Assembly: GCA_001465935.1 (NCBI GenBank)
Contig: LNKV01000037.1
Coordinates: forward strand, 186,001-250,000
Origin: Clarireedia homoeocarpa
Taxonomy: Eukaryota; Ascomycota; Leotiomycetes; Helotiales; Rutstroemiaceae
Reading direction: 5' to 3'
DNA: 64,000 bases
Below are positions 35,001 to 47,339 of this stretch, in pieces; position 1 is the stretch's first letter; each line of letters opens with the position of its first letter. The translations under genes and the position numbers were made by a program. The notes below the pieces were generated by a model. The model was not told the origin of the DNA. It made no database searches and saw only the letters and a list, made by a program, of their open reading frames with translations.

Positions 35001-36607
35001 GGGTTCGGGCCGGTCACCTGTAGCCTCACAAGGAGGCTGGCTAGTCGGTGTCTGCCAGTCCTTGAGCTCGTGGGTATTGAAGACAATGACGCGCTTTGCC
35101 TCATCTTTATGCCATGATTCCTCTTCTTCAACCTTTTTAACCTTCTTTCGTGCTGCTCTTTTCCTCTCACGCGTAATACAGCCTGAGCAGATTCTCACTT
35201 CACCTCCATTCAGTGGTTTGCCATCATCCTCCTCATCCGCCCCACCCTCTAAAGATGCATGCTTGAAAGAGTTCTCCGGAGCGGCCGCCCTTTCTAGCGC
35301 CCGTCGTCGATTCTCCGGATTTTGCATAGCACTTGTGCAGACCAGCATAGTGTAGAGCTCTAAGGTATCCGGGGAGCGCTCCGGCGTAGGCTTGACAAGA
35401 AGCTTGGGTTTAGAAATGGTATGTGTTGGGAGGTGGAGTTTAGTGACACCCAGTGGAATTGGGAAAAGTGTCATTTTTATTGGGATTTGGGTTTCAACGC
35501 GAGACTTCAGTGGCGTAGGATGAATTGTGAAGGTCGGTTTTGGATATGGAACACCCATAATATGGTGGTTCGCCGCTTGCGCCATACCTGGAAACGGCTG
35601 TTGATTGAAGTGATTCTGCGGTCTCGTCATGTTGGGAGGAAATTCTATGCCATTGTTCCACGGTGGGTTCGCATGGCCTGTATTGAGAATTGCGCCGTTG
35701 ACAAAATCGACTCCTGCACTCGGCGAAGGAGAAATGTTGAACATGTTCGCTGGCGACGATCCTTGACTTGTTGCTGCAGATAAGGGCGAAGCCTCCCTCG
35801 AGCTCATACGGTATGCACTCGTTGAAAGCGCTACAGAATATTGCTGGATAATTAATTAGTTGCTGCAAGACATCATTTGTAAATACTGAACCAATATCTT
35901 ACAGAATGAGACTTATTATGGTTTCTAAACTTGGTCTTTACCATTGGTGAACTTTTTCGAGGTGTATCATATTTTATAGCGGGCATACCCGGTGATTCCA
36001 TATCCATGGTTATGGCGAACGGACTGGGGCTGCTAGACGCACTTTCGAAGTCAAAATCATTCTCCATAGCTTTGTCGTTGAAGCCATGATTTTTGTCCAT
36101 TGCTGATGGATTTATGGTTCCATTACCAGCAAATTCTCCAAAATTCGACATATTTTCACCCTTTATGATGTCGTCACCCTTCCAGTCCCCCATATCAACA
36201 TCGTCCGGAATCATTGCGCCAGCAGAGGTCAGTGCAGATCGCGAAGAGTCGGAGCTAGATTTGCGCTTATATGTTATAGAATCCGGTGATGAACTGTGCG
36301 AAGACCCGGCGGGAGAAGCCGTCGACGGTGCTGATAATGTCGGCTGTAGTACGCTTGTATTTATGAACGATGCCTGTTCAGGACTCTTGTGATTCGCGGC
36401 GCTTGGCGTTCCAAAGGCAGAGAAATACGGAGGTGAATCGCTCGTAAACTCTTCAAAGAAATTGCTCGTGCTATACGTAGCCTCGAATGATAGATGAGAA
36501 TTATCGAGAAATTCGAAGTCGGGGTCCGATTCCATCGGTCCTGACATATCGGAATCGAGGATGAAAGGCGGTGAGTTCGCAGAGAGAGGTTCTGAAATTG
36601 TTTGCAT
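32049..36607 (-). CDS. mga2: Mga2/Spt23-like membrane-tethered transcription factor
   Basis: Three exons (35903-36607, 32295-35843, 32049-32204) encode 1469 aa. Yeast Mga2/Spt23 are ER-membrane precursors released by ubiquitin/proteasome processing; the freed part drives OLE1 desaturase and hypoxia genes. Visible order: acidic Ser-rich activation-type N-terminus; a conserved domain near 330-560; a basic PMSKKRKASGSSK stretch (possible NLS); IPT/TIG domain from about 836 (PPVIHKLIPNEGPKAGGIEV); two ankyrin repeats at about 1023-1096 (SGQTMLHFACSLGLHRFVAA, GFTPMHFAALHNHPQIVRRL); acidic linker; C-terminal TM anchor at about 1413-1430 (LYLVW joined to IPLLIVMILAMSYNRM). The anchor is split by the last intron. 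The first in-frame ATG is 36607; an upstream exon cannot be excluded, because the frame stays open to 36706. Confidence 0.92.
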
Positions 36608-39600
36608 GACCTCTTCGAAAGTGCCTGATATCTGACCAAATACGTATGCTATGTTTCGAGTGACTTGGAACTGTCGATCAACTGAAAATATTCGGAGTGC
36701 TTCCACGCTTTATTCTTCGCAGGAAGTTGATCTCGCAGTGGCTCCGTTGTTTGGTCTCGTTCAAGACCGTCGAAACATGCTGCGCTGTCGGTTCGCGGAT
36801 GGGTAGTAAGGAATGTAATGTAATCGTGAGCCCTCGAAATTTTGATGAAGATCGTGGCCAGCTAGCTGAGTGTGCGTGCGTGCGGCCGGCAATGAGCGAA
36901 TAAGCAAGTTCAGTACGTGCAAGAAGAAACGGTTCTACCCGCGATGCTTCGTCGACAACGTTGTCAGTCTGTGTACAACTCTGTGGAGGTTGTTGATGGA
37001 GCGAGACTACACGTCTCGGGAGGACCAGAGGTACAAGAGAAAACGAGTTGGGTAAGTAAGTACGTCGTGGACCACAAAGTGGAGTACAATGTCGCTGAAA
37101 CTGGTCCCTTGAGTTCCTGGCTCCTCAGGTCTTCAGGAATCAACAAATTGGCCTCGCCAGGCAAGCTGAGGGAGGCTCGGGGATCGTTTAGAGCAGACAG
37201 ACGCCAACAGGGAAATGGCAATCAGGTGTGTTGCGGAGAAGATGCTAATTATCGCTTGCTGTAAACTTGGGCAATGAGCTTTTACCTAAATGAAGTGAAT
37301 ATCGCGCAGAGTTTTGGGTGTGGTGGGTGGATGAAAATTTCGATCTTTGCAAGTAGTCAGGAGTTGGTGAAGTACAGTACTTTGGACTGAGGACGGATGG
37401 CGGGCGAGCAAGAACTTCACCAATTCCCGACAGCAACAAAACATCATCATCCCCGGCTTATTATTACTGTATCTAACGATGATCGGTGCTCTTTTCCAAT
37501 ATGATTCCCTTCCTGCTCGCTTTGCATTCCTTTCTTACCTTTCTTACTATCTCGGGTATCATCTTGTCGAATCTTGGTCGACTTTACAATGTCTACGAAG
37601 TGAAGTGTTGTTTGTACTGTACAAAGCACAATACCTACCAATGATTGCTAAGGTTACGCATATCTCGCCAATTTTGCTTGCTACGCACACACACGAAATT
37701 AAATCCTTACCCCAGACAGCTCCGGAGTATATCATTCACTGGCTATTTGCACACAGACCTCACAAGGCTTTGAACAGCGGTGGCACACGCGGTACGGGGA
37801 TGGGAATGGTAACAACTGGTGGAGGAGGTTGGATGTGCGAAGCAACACGGACGAAAGAGGTGGCATGGCTAGCATGGGTGGCATGCGAGCATCAAATATT
37901 CAAACGAAGCCATGATAGGTGAAGATGTTGATGGGGTGTGAACCGGTGTAAGACGAAGTGTCTTGGGGGCTAGGGGCTTGCTGCACAATTGCGACTACGG
38001 ACCATCAGGGCTATGAAGGACAACAACGCGAGCATCAACAGACCCCCGCGATAAGTAATACCAGTCCACGGTCCACTCTTGCACGCCTGCTTAGTCGAGG
38101 GCTCGCATATACTGAGAATGAAAAGATGGAGGTTCAAACTGGCGTGGCCGTGTCCGATATCTTCTCTGGTCTCTTCGCTGACATTGGCACCACACCTCTC
38201 TTTTGCTCATCATTGGTAACCTACATCCTAACGACCGTTTTCGAAGTGGTGCATAAGAACGCGCGCCGAGATATGCACCTCCTAGAGGTGTGATGTGGTC
38301 TGCTTGCCCCGAAATGATCCTTAGTCCAGCCATCGAAGGTTTCTGAAGATGATGAACTCGAAATAACGTTTACGACATCAATGCTTCAAGGTACGGGAAA
38401 TATCTCGCCCGTTCTCTCTTCCGAAACCAAGAAACGCTTAAATAATACCTGCTAGGTAATCTGTTGTTGCGCCGAGTGAAGAAGAGCTCGTGGAGGATTC
38501 TTTCACACAGTGCATTAGCCCATGCTAGGTATGTACGAGTCTCCCCTTCTGGTCGCTCGGCATCCGTTATTTGGATCGTTTATGTTCGAGATGTTTTATT
38601 TGTTTTTTGAAGTTATCTTTCATCTGCACGGGATTATCTTGATTGAGCATGATAAGTCTACCTGTCTACCGGACGGTTCCCGTATCCATGTTTATGACAT
38701 CTTCTTCTGCAGGTCCTCATGCGGATGGGTATCTCCCGACACTCCTCCAGGCCAATCATGCAAACAGATACAACACTTTGTGAGTTATATGTCTGTATGG
38801 AATATTATTTTTGCATTCCGATAATCTCAAGATGTTGATGTGTTACCCCTCATTTCCGCAAACAGAGAGAGAAGGTTGGCCAAGTATCAAATTTCCAGTT
38901 ACAGACCATATTTTACGATCATTGCTGTTAAAAACGACAGCTGAAGAAGTCTCTACAAGAGAAATACCTTCTTCAAAAATATTATCTTTGAATTTTATTC
39001 ATCTAGATGCATCACCAAGTTTCGTGCTCTGCCTAATTCAGGTCTTTAACCGTTACTGCTACCAGACATGCATACTTATTCCCATCGGCAAAATCTGCCA
39101 CCTCCCCACATTCTCCCCTTTTATGCCACGGAATGATGAAAGCTAGTTGCATATTATCTACTAGATGAATTGGCCGAGCTGAAAGTTCGACTAACTGGCC
39201 CCTAAATCTGTTATCCTGATTGAGTTCTACGCTATGCCAATGATCATGTTCGAGCCCTTCTGCTAACAGAGCGAATCAGTGACAGCGAACCTTGGAATGA
39301 AACTCTACCTAAGTAATTCCTATCATTCTTTGCTTCAGGAAATCAGTCTATGGAGAAAGGCTCCCATGGCGCATTTTCAGAGTGTTCTTAGCAGTCGGGG
39401 TGACCGATCAATACTGCGAAGCTTCGGCCGAGTTTGACATCGTCGTCTACTCCTAGCTCAACCTGATCATAACACCGTGAGATATATCGTCGCGTAGCGC
39501 CTAACACCTTCATTTTTGACTGCTATAGACCCAGTTCTTATTGCTACTAAGAAGGATTTGGAATATGCAAACGATATATATCTTCATCCAGACTTGATTG

Positions 39601-42600
39601 GTCCCATCGTCTGGGGGAGTTTCGACATTCCACGGAATGTAAGATATGGATTTGCAAGACTTCTCGCCAAACATCACTCTTGTTATAGAGGCACAGCAAG
39701 GTAGAAGTTTGTGCTTTCAAACCCCTGGCCGTATGTTGTCTCCTCCAACCGTCAAGAGTCTTCGACATTCTCAACTTGACTACTTTACCCATTCACTTGC
39801 CCTTATAAACAAGCCATATGTCAAACCTTCAAGGGATGCATCACCACGTTGAAATATATATACATATGCAAACATACTGGCGGCCAAAACCCTGCACCAA
39901 ACTTGATATTGGTGTTGAAAGCGTCCTTCTAAATCTTGATAAAACGCAGGAACTTACTGGTGATACCACACACAGCATATGATTGTTTATGGAATGGTCG
40001 AAAGAGACTACAGGACTAAAAAAACAAGAATCTCTGTGTCTGTGTTATTGTTTTGAGGTTCGATGTAACTCTATACATACGATACAACCATATAAGTATA
40101 ACTATAACTTTTCTATATAGGAACGGTGCGACAATATTGAGTCTCTCGATCTGCCACGAACAATTTTTCGAACGCGGAGTTAAACTTTTGTATTACAATC
40201 GGGGGTTATATTCCCCTCGTTCAGGAACCATCACTTCGTTCTAAACGAATGAGGAATTCTAGAATTATTTCTTACTACATCATTACAGACCGAGATCCTG
40301 GGCCCCCACGATCCCCTACGACTCAGCGTTCTAGTACAAGCTCTCACAACTCAGTCTTCCTTGCAATGTAGAGACATCTGGAGCATGGCCCTCCTTTATA
40401 TCCTTTATATATTCACTTTCCCGTTCCTCATCTATACTCTTTCTCCGCGATTTCACAATCAGCGATGTAGAGGCTTCAGAACACTCATAGCACAAAGAGC
40501 TCCCAGCATCATCGGCATTCACACAATATTTGCCGTTCTACCACCCACCACCAACCAACAGAAGCGTCAACACACTTCTGCGATGACACCCCCCCCCCCC
40601 CCCCCCCAACTCCCTGGAAGCTACATGCCAAAAGCAGCCGCAACGCAGACGCAGACGCACAGCATTCTAACCAAGGTTCAATAAGGATCGCTAATTCTCG
40701 TATAACAAACATACAAACAACCGTATGCCAGGACAATGAATGCCAAGCTAACAGGTGCATGATAGAACGCACCTATGCAAGCCATCAATGTTTTGATCCT
40801 GCCATCCTAGCTACCCGTTCCGTGTTTCCTCTTTGCTATTTTCCCGTCCTACAGTATTACTCGTATTGTATTTCATACCTACAGTAGTCTACCGACTTCA
40901 AATACCTCGTACAGTACGAAGTAACTCTTCTTGTCTTGATGTACTACAGTACTAACTTAACTTATCACATTCCTAATCTGCATGGCAGAAGGTTTTCCCA
41001 ATCTCGATGGCGGGTTATCTACAACAAATTCTACGGGCCCGGTCGTCCCACCTCCTCCGTATATGCTTTCCCATCGGCCCGAAGTTTCTCGAGACGGTTT
41101 CTCTCCAGGCTTGATAGCGGGTTTTGCATCCGAGTTGTTTGCGGTTGGCCTTCCACATCGGAGGTTCTCCTTTGCTGCGATCATGTTCTTCCGCTGTTGT
41201 TAGGGGGCCATTTCTCCTACAGAATTCTGTGCCATAATGTGCCTTTTCGTTCTTTCTCATCTTTTCTCCAGATTTCATACACCTTCTGTCCTAAGTCGTC
41301 TCACTTCGACGGCCCGCTACCGTTGCCGTCCCGAAGTGTTATGCATCGTCTGTCTCTCCTTGTGGCTGCTCGACCAATGCGATATACGGATGCTGTGCTT
41401 GATAACTGCCAGAAGACAGAGGTGTCAGGTTTGGCTCCGGGCGCTTTCCCAAATCTTATGCCATATATTCTCCAGTTTCTCCAGTTTCTCCGGCCTTCTG
41501 TACTATACTCCATGTCCCACCTCCAAGACTTTCTGTCCATACCAAGCCTCACCTTCCGTAAACCAGAAGTAAAACTATGCAGAGGCGTTTCACTCTGCAT
41601 ATATTAGAAACAGGACCCTAGGGCAGCCGGAGACTGGTTTGTGGTGAAGTAACTTGCTAGCAACTCCTGGTTTCCACGATAGTTCTCAAAGATAGTCATA
41701 AGGAGGGGATTAACCGCTCTGGAACTCTCCGCCTGCACTCGCTTCAGTATCAAGATAAGAAACTCCACACGGGGCAGGAGAATATTCCTACGGGAACAGC
41801 CAATCGTGAGGGGAAGGTTCTACTTAGCAGGGCGGTTGCGGTGACTGTGATATTGTCCGTATCACGCGAGGATCATAGAAACACCTTGCAACGATCTTGT
41901 GCATTTTGTGACTTAAGTCATGAATGGAAGGAAAGACGATGTGAAGCCCGATGTGGCATGCAATTAACAGAGCCTCCTCAACATACACTCCCCCCCAGAA
42001 CCCTAGTCGCCTTGGACCATAATGCGGAAGCAGGGTGATAGAGTCTGCTCCTTGAATGGGTCCCCTTTCAGCGTGATCCTCTACTAATTGCATCGTTCGC
42101 CAACTTCACAGAGTAACAGAAAAATAATGTTGGCAGATATTCGTCATTTCGACAATACTAGACATCATACATTGACTGGCCTCAGTTGTTGGATCTCTCA
42201 ATCATTTCTATCAGCGAGGTCATGGCACGTTGGTTTGAAAGGCTCAACAATAGTTCTCTAATAAATATAGGGCATAAGATGAACGTAAAATGTGATCAGC
42301 TGATCTTATATCAGCAAAATGAAGGATATATTTCCAAGTCATCTTGAAGTGAAAACCAATGTGGAAATTTGGTAGCAAGTGAATATTGATTATTAATTAT
42401 TTCGAGGTCTTTTGGTAATTATTCAATTCTGTTTGGGGCATTCGCTTCCCAAATGACGCGATGAGGCTAGCGACGCTGATAGCGATTAGAAAATATATCT
42501 CCGTCTCCGGAAGAAGCCCACTTGAATTCATTCCTTTTCTTTCCACGTAACAACGGTCAACTCACTCACCTACAATCACTGTTTATTCCCGCCCGTCACA

Positions 42601-42746
42601 AACACGCAAAGAGCAATCGTCATTTTTAAGAAACCGGCAGTTCGGGGTTTCGGTGCGATCTGATCTTCTTATTCTTAAAGAACGCGCAACAAAGACCCCG
42701 CCATTGCCAACTAATATTTCTGTCAAAAACGACAATCTCAATCACC
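36608..42746. other. 6.1-kb gene-poor region between divergent genes
   Basis: Between divergent mga2 and glutaredoxin. Open frames are short and without domains, except a 222-codon plus frame at 40939-41607 discussed under findings. A C19 run lies at 40589-40607 and one TACTTCGTAC motif at 40914-40923. Nothing resembles a transposase or reverse transcriptase. Confidence 0.5.
40589..40607. repeat. Poly-C run (19 C)
   Basis: Uninterrupted C homopolymer; length is prone to sequencing error. Confidence 0.9.
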
Positions 42747-43841
42747 ATGTCGACTCTCATCGATATTACAACGGAGGAGGAATGGCAGAAGCATACTGAG
42801 TCTCTGCCACCCACAACACTCCAAATCATCAACTTCCATGTATGACCTTGCCACCGTCCTAGCTCCTTAATGCATTTACTAATGCGACAACCTGAAAGGC
42901 TCCGTGGGCAGCACCATGCGCTCAAATGTATTCCCGCCCCCATCCCCCCATCCAACTCATAATGTTAACCACACCACAGGACCACAGTTCTCAAGACCCT
43001 CGCCTCCTCCTACCCCGTCACCGACCCCCTCAGCACATCCTGGGTATCCATGAACGCCGAAGAAGTCATCGCCGTCAGCGACCACTTCGACGTAACTGCC
43101 GTCCCCTACCTGGTTCTAACCCGCAACAACACCGTCCTAGAAACCGTTTCCGGCTCCGACGCTACCAAAGTGCGCGCCGCGATCGAGAAACACGCCAACG
43201 CTGCCCCCTCAAACAGCAGCAGCACGACCACCTCTGCCGCCACCCCCTCCACAAACGGCGAAGCGAAGAACCTCTCCTCGTACGCGCCTACATCGTCGGA
43301 TCCTGCTACTGCGCCAGCGTATACAACTGAGGAGACAAAGACAAGTAAGGAGGATCTGCATGCGCGGCTTTCGAATTTGGTGAAAGCGGCACCAGTGATG
43401 CTGTTTATGAAGGGGACGCCGTCAGCGCCACAGTGTGGGTTTAGTCGACAGTTGGTGGCACTGCTAAGAGAGAAGAGTGTCAAATATGGGTTTTTTAACA
43501 TTTTGGCGGATGATGAGGTCAGGCAGGGATTGAAGGAGTTTGCAGACTGGCCAACCTTTCCACAGTTGTGGATTGATGGCGAGTTAGTGGGTGGATTGGA
43601 CATTGTGAGTTTATTATTCTTTTCTCTTTGGCGAAGTTGGGCATGCTGGCTGGAGCAGGATGGGAAACTAGAACTTGTCTGCGATTGGCATTGCTTGTAG
43701 TACTTCTAAACGTACAATTATGATTCAGTTGGATATTTGGCTAACACGATCTCCCAATCGCAGGTCAAGGAGGAAGCGGCAAACGATCCCGATTTCTTCA
43801 AGGCATATAGTGTTTCCAAGCCAGCCCAGGCTGCGGCGTAG
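42747..43841 (+). CDS. GRX4: Monothiol glutaredoxin Grx3/Grx4 type
   Basis: Four exons (42747-42839, 42899-42927, 42980-43604, 43764-43841) encode 274 aa. The Grx3/4 class binds a [2Fe-2S] cluster with glutathione and BolA-type partners and reports iron status to iron-regulated transcription factors; cytosol/nucleus. An N-terminal thioredoxin-like domain (residues 1 to about 105) has APWAAPC at the active-site position, with a single Cys. A Ser/Thr/Ala linker (about 115-150) leads to the glutaredoxin domain with the CGFS site at 193-196, KGTPSAPQ before it, and WPTFPQLWIDGELVGGLDI, the glutathione-binding region. Exon 2 is only 29 nt, and the joins restore FHAPWAAPCAQM. Exon 3 is strongly C-rich to about 43300 and G-rich afterwards. 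Confidence 0.97.
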
Positions 43842-44144
43842 GAAGATGAGATCCAAAGAAAAGGAATAATAAAGACCATATACCCTATTACAACCCAAAA
43901 ATATATTGCAGTTATAAATCATGTCACATGCCAACTATTTTACATTCTACATGTTACAATTTATCAACTAATTGTGCATTTATATTCGTCTCATATCTCG
44001 CCGCAAGTAAGCAAATCTTCACAGTGACCACAGAACATTGGCCAAGGGAAATTCCTCATATTTGGTCATAACTGATTATTCATTAAAACTCCCAGGTATC
44101 ACTTTTTTTTATCCACCTAACATACATCCCATCCCATTCAAGAA
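43842..44144. other. Short convergent spacer
   Basis: AT-rich 3' ends of the glutaredoxin and phosphatase genes; nothing else seen. Confidence 0.7.
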
Positions 44145-45622
44145 TTAATAAGAAGGGTTAACCGGAGGGTTCAAGCCATCCGGAATCTCCAACTGTCCCT
44201 TGTAATAAGTGCCATTACCCTTGCCCTTCCACAACTCCCCAATAGCATGCAAAACATGTCTGCCATTTACCTCAAGGTGCACATTAGGCACTGGCTGAGG
44301 AGCCCAGACATCACCCTTGCTCTCACCCGCGAAAATACCCGGATAGCTGTGATTGAAAAATCGATGCTCGAGCGAAGGAGTTGCGCTCCACTCTCTCACT
44401 GTATCGCCAGTCTCAGCAGCAACGTGCGCAAAGACGTTAGCACCGACGTCGAAGCGACCGAGTGTGTGGAGATCCCAGTTGGCTTCGACGGTGGCAATCT
44501 CGCTGTAGTGGTTGTAGTAGGCGGAGTCGGTGGTGCCGATTAGGTGCGAGGGAACGGAGTCGCCGAGGAGGATGGAGAAGACGCGGTTCTGGATCGTGTA
44601 GGTTTCGCTTTCGTCGAAGGTGATGAGGACGAGGGTGTTTTGCATAAAGTTCTTATCGTTGAGAAGAGGGCCGAGGAAGGTGCGCAGCCATTCGCCGGCG
44701 ACGGTTACGGAGGTGTCATGTCCGTCGGAGGCTGGTGAAAGGAGTGATGTCAGTTTGAAGTCATTGTATTTTTAGATTTGGAAACTTTGCTTACTCATGT
44801 TGGGAGTGATGAACATCCATTGTGGGAGCTTGTTGTTCCTGAGATCCTCATGGAACATGGTGGTGTTCTTAATAAAGGTAAGACGCTCGGGCTTGGTGGC
44901 GACAGAGTCGAAGAGAACAGTGGGACTGAATGTTGGTTAGTTTGAATTCTTTTGGGGATCTTCAAATGGGGAATATGTCCTTACTTGTGCTTGCGAACGT
45001 AGTCATTGGCACCGGTCTTCTGGTTTACCCAATCAAAACCTTGGTATCCAGTGTATGGCATATCTTCTTGGTATAGTCCCCAAGAGATTTTCTTTTCCTC
45101 CAGAAGGTCAACAACGGAGGAGACATTTTGTGGGACTCTTGTGAAAGCATCGCCATCAAGACCGAAGTAGTCACTGGGCAATATTAGTGAGTGATTGGTT
45201 GCATCTGGATGGGTAGCAGACGTACCCGCCAACTGCTGCCATATAGTTGGGTTCGGAAGGGTGAGTTAGACCAAAGAGGTTCTTGAGGGTGATACCTTTC
45301 TTCGCGAAGAATTGAAAGTTTGCTGAACACAAATTAAGACGCAATCATCAAACAAAGCTAGGGGAAGAAGCTCACGGTCTGCAGCAGCCATATCATAATC
45401 GGTATTCTCGAACCAGATCGACACATAGCGATTGAATGATTTACCTCGGACATTGCTGGTAGGACTTAAGGTCAAAGCTGTAGCTTGCGCCTTGTAGACA
45501 GAAGCTGGGTCAGAAGCTGTAGGGTTCGCCGACGAAGCAGCAGATGGAGCGGGAGCAGCAGAAACCAGTAATGTGAGGCCGCCGATGACCACAGTCACGA
45601 TCCGGAGAGTGCTGAAGTGCAT
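44145..45622 (-). CDS. Secreted acid phosphatase (phosphoesterase family)
   Basis: Five exons (45376-45622, 45226-45322, 44985-45173, 44795-44925, 44145-44731) encode 416 aa. It matches fungal phosphate-repressible acid phosphatases of the phosphoesterase superfamily (PF04185 type), which release phosphate from organic monoesters outside the cell. A signal peptide is clear: MHFSTLRIVTVVIGGLTLLV followed by SAAPAPSA. Conserved segments are SIWFENTDYDMAAAD, with NTDY near the metal site, LTHPSEPNYMAAVGGDYFGL, YQEDMPYTGY, MFITPNMTSDGHDTSV and VLITFDESETY. Several NxS/T sites suggest N-glycosylation. It follows the glutaredoxin tail-to-tail, without obvious pathway link. Exon 5 is C-rich in its first half and loses that bias later. 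Confidence 0.92.
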
Positions 45623-47339
45623 GTTGACAACGAAAGAAACGATGCAACTGGAATGACCGGGTGTTGATGTTAAGGAAGGTGAAGAGAAAGAGAACATGCG
45701 TAAGGTGGGTGTGTGCCGATATTTGTATTCCCCTCGCAGCAATTATCAGACCAATGGTAAAAGCTGGAAACGATGGCAAAAAGTGGTTAGCAAGGCCATC
45801 CAGCCCAGACTTCTGGTAACTGCCACATGGTAGCAGTGACCATGCTGTAAGCATTAGACAGGGAGACATCCCGACAAGCAAAGGAATCGAAGGGACCGCG
45901 GAGGCTGTGTTACTGTATGCAATGAATGTGGTGGAAAAGGAACAATACTATGTACAATGTAAGACTTTTCCTCGTAAACGAATGGGACTAAAGCTGATGT
46001 ATGCTAGGACTCTACTTCGTAGGAGAGCGGCGGACGACGACCTGCTAGATGGAGAAAGCTGGATAGATCCGAGTTATCCATATCATTCATTCCTGTCCAC
46101 TGGAAGCATGCACGAGCAGCATTCTGCACAGGATCTAGGATTGCGGTTATCCCGAACGCTCTTGATTTGCCTCGTCAATAACGGAATATCACTTGGTGTC
46201 TTGGTACTAGTGCGGGGCAAGCTACCGTACCATTGAAGTGTAGTGCAGCCGGCCCTGGCCATTCAAGGGTCCATAGAGCTACGTCGATGCAGTAGCTGAA
46301 GGCGGGTGGCCAATGAGATGCTGCGAATTCATCATCTGCCATAATGGGCAACTGATCAAGACGGGTGGAGTTGGCATCTGGCCCAGCCCCGTCCGAAGTG
46401 TACCAGCAGCCATCCGGTAGAGACGAGACCGATACCGAGTTGCTAGGCAGCACCGCTTCCTCCTACTTACAGCGCAGGCCTCGAATGTTGAGAGATCTCT
46501 GCACCAAAATCATTGCCGGCGCGATGACGACGAAGAAGGGTAGAGATCCAGAGGCGCAGAGCTGGCGAGCCGGAGAAGGCTTTTGCGAGTCCGAGGTCAA
46601 GCTTTTCCCGAGCTCCAGCCTAAGCGGAAAGTCTAGCCTTAAAGGGCAGGTCGATGCACTTACCGATTCGAGCCGTTGATCTTTTACGCTCCACATTGAC
46701 AGTCCCGTGGGGAAATGCTACTATTCTATTGGAGTAGAAACTGGGAACGGCTTTATGACAGCCCTTCACTTCCGATAAGCAAGCCACTTATCAAAATAAC
46801 TTTATTTCCGCTGCTCTGCTACGCATCCAAATATCCAACAATCCAGCTCTATGCTTGCTTGATTGATCGATGGCTTGCTTGCTTGCTTACTTGCATTTTC
46901 TTCCCTACCCGTGCTAACTTTTCGCCATCCCATTTTTTTCCCCAAAGGTGGCGGCGTGGCATTTCTTATCAGGTAATCCTCAACACGTGCGAGCCATCTG
47001 AAGCTGCATCGCCAATGATGAGCCAACGTTTTTCTTCCGTCTCTCTTATGAAGACACCGGTTGTGACTGAAATGTATTCTTCTCTATAACTTAACTTATT
47101 CACATTTTCCTCTTCTTTGAGCGCCATTGACATCAGTTCGCCCCATGTTTCTACGTGCTTGAGGATGTTGGCCGAATCCCCAGACTCACAGCCTCACTTC
47201 TGCTTTTGATACTCTTCTCTGCTCTGACAAGATTGTGAGCTAACGCCTACTCCTTTGCATGGCTTCTCCATAGTGGGAACGTCAAGGACATCTATTCTAC
47301 TTTCACGAACTTATACTACATACTTGACGTAGCTTCATA
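45623..47339. other. Divergent promoter region
   Basis: 1.7 kb between divergent phosphatase and multicopper oxidase genes. Short frames only. A near-match of the recurrent motif (TACTTCGTAG, 46013-46022) is present. Confidence 0.55.
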
